A stretch of 10,101 nt of DNA from Nitrososphaerota archaeon. Lineage in GTDB: Archaea > Thermoproteota > Nitrososphaeria > Nitrososphaerales > Nitrosopumilaceae. The DNA lies in the NCBI GenBank assembly GCA_016126025.1, contig JAEFDA010000113.1, positions 1-10,101 of the forward strand, written 5' to 3'. The translations under genes were made by a program, and so were the position numbers. Below the pieces are notes generated by a model. It saw only the letters and a list, made by a program, of their open reading frames with translations, did no database searches and was not told where the DNA came from. Below, piece after piece: positions 1 to 5,467 of the stretch; the first letter of the stretch is position 1, and each line of letters opens with the position of its first letter.

Positions 1-9
1 GCGCGGGGC

Positions 10-357
10 CTAGCCGGAGTACGCCACAAACACTATGGCGCTCTCTATCTCCTTGTGCTGCTCTATTATGGAGGCGCGGAACTTTACCTCGTAGTCGCGG
101 TCCGGCTCGAACGCCATCTCGGCGGTGAAGGCGGCCCTGTCACCGGGCATCTGGTCCCGGGGTATGAAGAGCCGTGCTATCTTGCCGGCAACGCGCTTGC
201 CGTTGCAGGATGTGTATGTGACGTGGTGGTTGGAGTCCAGCACCTGGGCGTTCACCACCACCCCGTCGTAGCGGCCCGGGTACGACACCGACACGCGCCC
301 GGACACCTGCCCTCCGGGTTTCACGGCGCCCGGCTCCACCCCGAACTCTATGTCCAT
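10..357 (-). CDS. Small beta-rich conserved hypothetical protein, possibly Ig- or arrestin-like
   Basis: This 115-residue protein has no signal peptide and no membrane segment. Short alternating hydrophobic stretches such as GVVVNAQVLD (residues 32-41) and SAIVFVAY (106-113), with glycine/proline turns (VKPGGQVSGRV, 12-22) between them, suggest a single beta sandwich of the immunoglobulin or arrestin kind. That fold is inferred from the pattern, not from a recognised family signature. The ATG at 357 is chosen because a TATA-like box lies about 26 bases before it and the beta pattern begins there; the open frame continues upstream, but over priL antisense, where it has no support. It is divergent from the primase operon across a 106-base gap. 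No function can be assigned. It is probably cytoplasmic. Confidence 0.7.
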   Translation of the reverse strand: MDIEFGVEPGAVKPGGQVSGRVSVSYPGRYDGVVVNAQVLDSNHHVTYTSCNGKRVAGKIARLFIPRDQMPGDRAAFTAEMAFEPDRDYEVKFRASIIEQHKEIESAIVFVAYSG

Positions 358-379
358 CGCATAGGGGCGGCGCGGCTCA

Positions 380-387
380 AATAATTT
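380..387 (-). promoter_or_regulatory. TATA-like box for the 10-357 gene
   Basis: On the minus strand the sequence reads AAATTATT in an otherwise GC-rich stretch. Its centre is about 26 bases before the ATG at 357, the normal archaeal distance from TATA box to transcription start, so the mRNA should be leaderless or nearly so. Confidence 0.6.
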
Positions 388-431
388 GGTTGTGGCTGAG
401 ATCCGCGGCGCCGCAGTATTCCGCCCGGAAA

Positions 432-439
432 TTATATTA
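432..439 (+). promoter_or_regulatory. TATA-like box for priL-priS
   Basis: The sequence TTATATTA lies about 28 bases before the priL ATG at 464. This spacing predicts transcription starting at or just before the ATG. Together with the box at 380-387 it forms a compact divergent promoter pair. Confidence 0.65.
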
Positions 440-463
440 CAATACCACGCGGTATAGCGTCTT

Positions 464-1477
464 ATGGCGGTGCTCGGACATCTGGAGCTGGCAAAGTATC
501 CGTTTCTGGCCGACGCGGGGGGATACCTGCGGGAGTGCGGGTTCACATTGGGGCAGCTGGCCGACGACCGGGATCTGGCGCCCATCCGGGACCAGGCCTT
601 TGCGCGGGTGGCCGCCGCCGTCGACGAGGGGAAGGTGTACCGGCCATCCATAGAGACCAGTTCCCATCTTCCCCGGGAGGTCTTCTCGTTCCTGCTGGCC
701 GTCGTACTGCTCAAGATGAGCGGGGCGCGCCACCTGGCCAAGAAGTTCGCCATGCAGGAGGCCCGGGGGGCCGAGACGCTGCTGGAGAGGGACCTGGGCC
801 GGGCCCGCACCACCAGCCAGGTGCTGCTGGCCACCGAGATAATACGGGACCTCTCGGGGGTGGGCATCCAAAAGCAGGAGGAGCACTTTGTGGTGCCGGT
901 CCACGAGTACCTGCGGCGGGCCGTCACCTTCCACGCCCGGGAGTGGAAGCTGATAAACCGGCGCGTCGAGTCGGGGCTGGTGTACCTGACGCCCCACGAG
1001 ACGGTCCGGCTCATACGGCAGGAGCTGGTCAACTATATCGTGTCCCGCATCGAGGGGGCGGCAACGCCTCCCCAGGTTCCCGGGCTGCAGGGGTTTGCAG
1101 AGCGGCTCTCTGCAATGGAGGCGCGTCTCCGGCCCAAGACGGCGGTCTCCTCCGGGGAGTTTGCGCCCTGCGTCAAGCACGCCGCCAAGACCATGGCCGA
1201 CGGGGACAACCTCTCGCACGCGGGGCGGTTCCTGCTGGCCACGTTCCTGCTGGCCCGCGGCTATACCATACCTGATATAGTGCCGTACTTTGAGAAGGCC
1301 CCCGACTACAAAAAGTCGGTCACACTCTACCAGCTGGAGCATCTGGCCGGCAAGTCCGGCAAGGGCACCGCATACCGGTGCCAGTCGTGCCAGAAGCTCA
1401 AGACTCTGGGCCTCTGCCACGAAATCCCGGAGTGCGCCGGGATAGTCAATCCCCTGCAGTTCGGCGTGGGGCGATGA
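464..1477 (+). CDS. priL: DNA primase large subunit PriL
   Basis: This 337-residue protein matches the archaeal/eukaryotic primase large subunit. PriL binds the catalytic subunit PriS, helps start primer synthesis, and carries a 4Fe-4S cluster in its C-terminal domain. The cluster cysteines are visible as C236 (in FAPCVKHA), C309 (in YRCQSC), C318 (in GLCHE) and C324 (in PECAG); C306 is an additional cysteine next to the second ligand. The helical stretch around SHAGRFLLATFLLARGY (251-267) is the conserved core between the first and second ligands. The N-terminal helical part (1-200) provides the PriS-binding region in known structures. The start is an ATG preceded by a TATA-like box at leaderless spacing. 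The stop overlaps the priS start, which supports co-transcription and matched subunit production. Length is normal for the family. Confidence 0.95.
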   Translation: MAVLGHLELAKYPFLADAGGYLRECGFTLGQLADDRDLAPIRDQAFARVAAAVDEGKVYRPSIETSSHLPREVFSFLLAVVLLKMSGARHLAKKFAMQEARGAETLLERDLGRARTTSQVLLATEIIRDLSGVGIQKQEEHFVVPVHEYLRRAVTFHAREWKLINRRVESGLVYLTPHETVRLIRQELVNYIVSRIEGAATPPQVPGLQGFAERLSAMEARLRPKTAVSSGEFAPCVKHAAKTMADGDNLSHAGRFLLATFLLARGYTIPDIVPYFEKAPDYKKSVTLYQLEHLAGKSGKGTAYRCQSCQKLKTLGLCHEIPECAGIVNPLQFGVGR

Positions 1478-2583
1478 GGCCGCCGGACGCCTCGTTCATA
1501 CGCAGGTGCATGAGGCGGTACTACTTTGAGCGGTTCGACATGATAGAGCTGCCCTCCGACATGCCGAAGCGGGAGTTCGGGTACAGGAGGGCCGACTCGG
1601 GCATGGTCCGCCATATACAGCTCCACGACGCAGCGGACCTGCGCGTGCTGCTGCTCCAGGCCGTGCCATTGGAGGTGTACGTCTCCAACGCCCGGTACCT
1701 GCTCCCGTCCCAGCCCATTCCCGAGAAGGTCTGGGAGGACGCCCACCTGATATTCGACATAGATGCCAAGGATCTAAACCTGGAGTGCCGCCCCTCCCAC
1801 ACCGCGGTATCCTGCGAGCGGTGCGGGCATGGCACGCCCGGCCCGTGCGAGCGGTGCGGGCACCGGGGCGTCCGGAAGACGTCGGTGGCCTGCAACTCGT
1901 GCATGAAGGCCGCCGGGGAGCAGGCGGGCAGGCTGCTGGAGATACTGGCCGACGACTTGGGGGTGCGCGAGGGGGTGCGGGTGTACTTCTCGGGAAACGA
2001 GGGCTTTCACGTGCACGTTCACGACGAGCAGCTGGCCCGGCTGGGCGCCGCCGAGCGCACCGAGCTGGCCGACTACGTGGCGTTCCGGGGCATCATGCCA
2101 GAGCGGCTGGGCGTCACCCGGGACAGGACCGCCTCGCTGCCCCGGCCGTCCGAGGGCGGGTGGAGGGGCAGGTTCGCCCGGGGGGTCCTCGGTTCCAAGG
2201 CCGGCCGCTCCCGTGCCGCCCGGGAGATATCCTCGGGCGGGTACGATGCCTTCGCCCGGAGAGTGGGGGGGATGGCATCCAGCCTGGGGGCGCGCATAGA
2301 CCCCGGAGTCACCATGGACGTGCACCGCATATTCCGGATGCCCGGAACTATAAACGGCAAGAGCGGCATGGCCAAGGTGCCCTGTGAGGATCCAAAAAAA
2401 TTCGATCCCTACGTGTCAGCGGTCGTCCTATCCGACGAGCCGGTGCATGTACGGGCGTCCTGCCCGGTGCCCATCCGGATGATGAAGAGGAGGTTTGGCC
2501 CGTACTCCAACGAGTACGTAGAGGTGCCCGCCTATGCGGCCGCCTACATGGTGTGCAAGGGGCTGGCGCACGTGGTGGAGTAG
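1474..2583 (+). CDS. priS: DNA primase catalytic small subunit PriS
   Basis: This 369-residue protein is the catalytic subunit of the archaeal/eukaryotic primase, which makes the primers that start DNA strands. The metal-binding aspartates are D95 and D97 (HLIFDIDAKD) and the third is probably D282 (VTMDVHRIFR). The nucleotide-binding motif SGNEGFHVHV is at 173-182 with H179, and RMPGTINGKSG follows at 288-298. A cysteine-rich insert between the first two motifs holds C105, H109, C114, C117, C125, C128, C140 and C143, enough for up to two zinc sites; the sequence CERCGH occurs twice in it. The open frame continues upstream, but the ATG at 1474 is chosen because it overlaps the priL stop (ATGA) and is where similarity to primase begins. 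No clear Shine-Dalgarno sequence is seen, so translation may depend on coupling to priL. Confidence 0.95.
   Translation: MRPPDASFIRRCMRRYYFERFDMIELPSDMPKREFGYRRADSGMVRHIQLHDAADLRVLLLQAVPLEVYVSNARYLLPSQPIPEKVWEDAHLIFDIDAKDLNLECRPSHTAVSCERCGHGTPGPCERCGHRGVRKTSVACNSCMKAAGEQAGRLLEILADDLGVREGVRVYFSGNEGFHVHVHDEQLARLGAAERTELADYVAFRGIMPERLGVTRDRTASLPRPSEGGWRGRFARGVLGSKAGRSRAAREISSGGYDAFARRVGGMASSLGARIDPGVTMDVHRIFRMPGTINGKSGMAKVPCEDPKKFDPYVSAVVLSDEPVHVRASCPVPIRMMKRRFGPYSNEYVEVPAYAAAYMVCKGLAHVVE
1813..1862 (+). repeat. 17-base direct repeat pair inside priS
   Basis: The 17 bases TGCGAGCGGTGCGGGCA occur at 1813-1829 and again at 1846-1862. The two copies are 33 bases (11 codons) apart and in frame, and each encodes CERCGH. 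The flanking bases differ, so the copies are identical only over the cysteine motif. Confidence 0.9.
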
Positions 2584-2584
2584 G

Positions 2585-4048
2585 CTAGCCCTTCAGGAAC
2601 TCGTCTATCTCCTGCCACATCTTGCCGATCTCCGCGGTGGCGTCGTTCCGCTGCTCCTCCAGCTCCCCGAGGAGCTCCCCGACGCTATCTTCGGCCTGCC
2701 TTATCATGCGCTCCTGCTCCCGCCGGGAGGTGCCCCCGGCAGAGCGGCGCCGTTCCGGCGACCCCTCCACGGTGCACGCGGACAGTGCGCGCGCCGCCGT
2801 ATCTGGATTTATGCTGCAGGCTCCGCTGATCTCCACCTTGGTCAGCTCCAGAACGTGCTTGCCGGCCCGCCGGGCGGCGGCGACCATCTTGCCCACCTCC
2901 AGGTGGGCCTCCCGGAAGGGCACCTTGTGCCTCACCAGCTCCTCGGCCACGTCCAGGGCTGTTATGTTGCCCGACTCGGCTGCCTGGGCCATCCTGGCCT
3001 TGTTGATGGTCATGTCTGTCAGAACCTCAAAGAGGATGTGTAGGGAGCCCGCAGCGACCTCGGCGGCGCGCCACGCCGGCTCCTTGGCCTCCTGCAGATC
3101 CCGGCCGTACCCGGAGGCCAGCCCCTTTTGGACGGCCAGCACCGAGACCAGATCCCCTATGGTACTGGCCGCCTTTCCCCGGACCAACTCCAGAACGTCG
3201 GGATTCCGCTTCTGGGGCATGGCGCTGGAGGGTGACGCGGAGTGGTCGGCTATCTCCACAAAGCCGAACTCGTCGCTGGCCCACACAACCAGATCCTCGG
3301 CCATCCGGCTCAGTCCGACGCACATTATCGCCACGCACGACACGAACTCGGATATGTGGTCCCGGGAGCTGGTGGCGTCCAGCGAGTTGTACACCATATC
3401 GGGGAATGCCAGCAGGCGGGTGGTGATCTCCCTGTCTATGCCGAGGCTGCTCCCGCCCACCGGCCCGGACCCCAGGGGATTGGAGTCAAGCCGCTCGTAC
3501 ATCCCGGCGAACCTCTCGTAGTCGCGCAGGAGTATGCTGACTTGGGCCAAGAAGTAGTGGGACAGCACTCCGGCCTGCGCGTGCTGCAGGTGCGTGTACA
3601 GCGGTATGGTGGTGTCCATGTTGTCGGCGGCCAGCTCCGCCAGCGCCGACACGAGCTGGAGTATGCCCGTCTGTATAATATTGGTGTCGTGGCGCAGCTT
3701 CATGCGGATGGCCACCGCCACCTGGTCGTTCCTGGAGCGGGCCGTCTGGATGCGGCCTCCTGCCCGCTTTCCGGCCCTCTTGGTAACCCATGACTCCAGC
3801 AGCTCGTGGCCGTCCTCGAATACCTGGTTCATGTCGGCGGGATCGAATCCGCCCGTCCGTATGTCGCGGAGGGCCGAGAGCAGCTTTTTGGCGTCGGCCT
3901 TGGGTATTATCTTTGCCTTGTACAGCATCAGGACGTGCGCCTCGGTGCCGGCTATGTCAAACGGCAGTATCTCGGAGTCCGAATGAATCGAGCTTACAAA
4001 CGCCTGCGCCGCATCATCCAGCTCGTCCTCCAGTCCTCCCCTGTACAT
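2585..4048 (-). CDS. argH: Argininosuccinate lyase
   Basis: The product (487 residues) splits argininosuccinate into arginine and fumarate, the last step of arginine synthesis; family members are cytosolic homotetramers. Visible motifs are TARSRNDQ at 102-109, THLQHAQ at 152-158 with the active-site H153, and the fumarate-lyase signature SSAMPQKRNP at 274-283 holding the catalytic serine. The residue before the signature is proline (P273), where the superfamily pattern usually has glycine. The frame is open up to a GTG at 4144, which would give 519 residues. I prefer the ATG at 4048: MYRGGL resembles the usual MYRxRL beginning of the family, and a TATA-like box lies about 25 bases before it. 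The 32 extra residues include a lysine run and look non-conserved. The gene converges on priS with one base between the stop codons. No other arginine gene is in the window. Confidence 0.93.
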   Translation of the reverse strand: MYRGGLEDELDDAAQAFVSSIHSDSEILPFDIAGTEAHVLMLYKAKIIPKADAKKLLSALRDIRTGGFDPADMNQVFEDGHELLESWVTKRAGKRAGGRIQTARSRNDQVAVAIRMKLRHDTNIIQTGILQLVSALAELAADNMDTTIPLYTHLQHAQAGVLSHYFLAQVSILLRDYERFAGMYERLDSNPLGSGPVGGSSLGIDREITTRLLAFPDMVYNSLDATSSRDHISEFVSCVAIMCVGLSRMAEDLVVWASDEFGFVEIADHSASPSSAMPQKRNPDVLELVRGKAASTIGDLVSVLAVQKGLASGYGRDLQEAKEPAWRAAEVAAGSLHILFEVLTDMTINKARMAQAAESGNITALDVAEELVRHKVPFREAHLEVGKMVAAARRAGKHVLELTKVEISGACSINPDTAARALSACTVEGSPERRRSAGGTSRREQERMIRQAEDSVGELLGELEEQRNDATAEIGKMWQEIDEFLKG

Positions 4049-4373
4049 GAGGCCGCTCCCGTCCTGCCGGATATAAGCACTCTCCTGCTTGTGGTGAGGG
4101 TTGTCCAGCAGATCTTTTTTTTTGGAGACCCGTATGCCTGCCACGAACTGTCCGGCGGGGCGCGTACCCTTATGTCACCGTGTGGGGGGATGCGTCTTGG
4201 ATTGTGTGGGGGTTAATTTTGGCCCATTCGGAGCGGGTTTTGGCCGTGGAGCGGAAGCCGGCAGGCGGGGAACCTGGCGAGGCCGCGGGCATGCGGGGGT
4301 GGGCGGTCCGGGGCTTTAGGCGCCGGTCATGCCGGGCAGGACGCCGGGACCCTGCAGAAAGAGTACCGCCAGA
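4049..4373. other. Intergenic region between argH and the two-helix membrane protein gene
   Basis: About 325 bases hold no convincing gene. The argH-proximal part contains the argH TATA-like box, the open extension up to the GTG at 4144, and an AT-rich box at 4213-4220. The remainder (about 4225-4370) is very GC-rich with only weak, imperfect hairpins. The short plus-strand frames here are arginine/glycine-rich and look non-coding. No tRNA or other RNA signature was recognised. Confidence 0.6.
4071..4076 (-). promoter_or_regulatory. TATA-like box for argH
   Basis: The minus strand reads CTTATATC here, with its centre about 25 bases before the ATG at 4048. This matches the spacing seen at the other genes of the window and favours 4048 over the GTG at 4144. 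A second AT-rich box (AAAATTAA, 4213-4220) lies about 72 bases before the GTG and could be an additional upstream promoter. Confidence 0.5.
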
Positions 4374-4736
4374 CTATTCACATACCATTTCTACAAACTG
4401 ACTATCCGCCACAAGTGCCTCGGCAGACTCTGCCGACATCTCTGCGCAGATGTCGCTAACCGCTATCTCGCTGATCGCCTCTACGGCTGCCGCTGCGGCG
4501 ATGCCCAGCAGGATTAATGGAATGAGCAGTATGATGCCCAGCAGCAGGCAGTTTTTGGCCTTGTCCAGATCGTCGTGTCTGATCGCAAGGAATGCCACTA
4601 TGCCTCCCGGCAGGTTGAACAGTACCGGCAGCATATACCACAGCCTGCTTCTGTACCTGTCGGCCCTGTGATCCTGCCTGAATAGCTCCAGTATTCCGCC
4701 TCCGACTTTGTGCAGTATGGTGTCTTGGTTTGACAT
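4374..4736 (-). CDS. Small two-helix membrane protein
   Basis: This 120-residue protein has a charged N-terminus (1-30), a first hydrophobic helix at about 33-52 (LPVLFNLPGGIVAFLAI), a short loop with RHDDLDKAKNC (53-63) and a second helix at about 64-86 rich in Ile, Leu and Ala. The acidic tail (87-120) contains no basic residue. The combination of PGG in helix 1, a DD-x2-KAKNC loop and a glycine after a Leu run in helix 2 recalls short membrane proteins that are common in thaumarchaea; this is from memory. No enzymatic motif is visible and the function is unknown. The ATG is supported by a TATA-like box 25 bases upstream. The gene lies 194 bases downstream of the amidotransferase gene on the same strand and appears to have its own promoter. 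Confidence 0.8.
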   Translation of the reverse strand: MSNQDTILHKVGGGILELFRQDHRADRYRSRLWYMLPVLFNLPGGIVAFLAIRHDDLDKAKNCLLLGIILLIPLILLGIAAAAAVEAISEIAVSDICAEMSAESAEALVADSQFVEMVCE

Positions 4737-4755
4737 ACAGACTGGGTGCAGTTTG

Positions 4756-4766
4756 TATACTAAAAT
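4756..4766 (-). promoter_or_regulatory. TATA-like box for the two-helix membrane protein gene
   Basis: The minus strand reads ATTTTAGTATA here, centred about 25 bases before the ATG at 4736, which predicts a leaderless transcript independent of the amidotransferase gene upstream. Confidence 0.55.
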
Positions 4767-4825
4767 GTGTTATTGGGAGCGACGGGGGGCTGCCTGATTG
4801 GCACCTTCGGCTAGCCCGGCGCATT

Positions 4826-4839
4826 AAACCAGATGGTTT
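4826..4839. repeat. Short inverted repeat in the gap after the amidotransferase gene
   Basis: AAACCA and TGGTTT are exact inverted copies separated by two bases. The site lies about 90 bases past the amidotransferase stop and about 60 bases before the next TATA-like box on that strand. It could be an operator half-site pair or a small hairpin. It is not followed by a clear T-run, so it is not called a terminator. Confidence 0.3.
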
Positions 4840-4930
4840 CCGTGCGGCATGACCGCGGCGAGGCGCGGGCACGTATGGCGTTCATAGGAGTCCGTACAAC
4901 GGATGCATGCCGTGGCAGCCGGGAGCGCGC

Positions 4931-5467
4931 CTAAATCTCCAGAAAATTCGATACCATCTGCCGTCCCCCGCGCGTCATCTCCGGGTGGAACTGCGTGCCA
5001 AACACGCTCAAACTACCATACTGTATGATCTCGTTTCTGCACGAGGCCGAGCCGGCCAGCCGGATCAGGGGCGGCGGCATCCGGGCTATCTCGTATGCGT
5101 GACTCTCGTACACCTCCACGTCGCCGGAGCACAGCGGGTTCTCCCGTACCGCCGTGACGTTTTCAATCCCCTTCGCGAGCCGGGGCATCTTTCTTATGGT
5201 TCCTCCTGAGACCAGCGCCAGCAGCTCCGCCCCGTAGCATATCCCCAAGAGTGGCTTGCCGTGCTCCAGCGCGTGCCGTATTATGGATGCGTTGGCTGCG
5301 TTCATGGCGGGGTCGTTGCGCCGCCTCCCCGACAGGATGTAGTGCGAGTATCCCCCGATATCTCCTACGTCATCGAACGCCCTGAAGTCGCATGGGGCGC
5401 CCGCCTTCCGTATGGATTCGAAGAGTGCGGGGGTGTACGAGGAGCCGTTGTCTACGGCCAGTATCAA
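4931..5467 (-). CDS. Class I glutamine amidotransferase, distantly GuaA-N-like
   Basis: The 178 residues form one triad-type glutaminase domain, which releases ammonia from glutamine for a partner enzyme. The nucleophile is C77 (LLGICYGAELLAL), and the other triad members are H161 and E163 (TQFHPEM). The N-terminus MILAVDNGSSY resembles the archaeal GMP synthase glutaminase subunit (MIVILDNGGQY type), and ESH (121-123) corresponds to a conserved SH. Two motifs differ from that subunit: SGRRRN (46-51) replaces SGGP, and GICYGAE replaces GICLGHQ. It may therefore be a separate family whose acceptor is unknown, and I give no gene symbol. The start is a TTG overlapping the UPF0182 stop (TTGA), with a GAGGT Shine-Dalgarno sequence six bases upstream. 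The open frame extends further, to 5557, but there overlaps UPF0182 and lies before the first family-like strand. No synthetase partner is in the window. Confidence 0.88.
   Translation of the reverse strand: MILAVDNGSSYTPALFESIRKAGAPCDFRAFDDVGDIGGYSHYILSGRRRNDPAMNAANASIIRHALEHGKPLLGICYGAELLALVSGGTIRKMPRLAKGIENVTAVRENPLCSGDVEVYESHAYEIARMPPPLIRLAGSASCRNEIIQYGSLSVFGTQFHPEMTRGGRQMVSNFLEI

Noticed and set aside
358..1032. Upstream extension of the 10-357 minus-strand frame to 340 residues
   Set aside because: The added part is antisense to priL, is rich in Arg and Ser as expected for a shadow frame, and lies upstream of the TATA-like box that serves the ATG at 357.
437..1420. Minus-strand open frame of 327 residues opposite priL
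   Set aside because: It mirrors the codons of a clearly recognised priL. GC-rich genes often leave long antisense frames open, and no family motif is present.
2622..3521. Plus-strand open frame of 299 residues opposite argH
   Set aside because: It is Ser/Arg/Pro-rich, without motifs, and fully antisense to argH.
4049..4144. N-terminal extension of ArgH to the GTG at 4144
   Set aside because: It adds 32 residues before a family-like N-terminus and passes through the best TATA-like box. It is kept only as an alternative.
4270..4370. GC-rich imperfect hairpins that might be a terminator or structured RNA
   Set aside because: The stems have mismatches and no T-run follows. Such pairings are expected by chance at this base composition.
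4737..4930. Possible tRNA or small RNA in the gap before the amidotransferase gene
   Set aside because: No T-loop consensus, cloverleaf or C/D box pair was found; only the short inverted repeat at 4826-4839 stands out.
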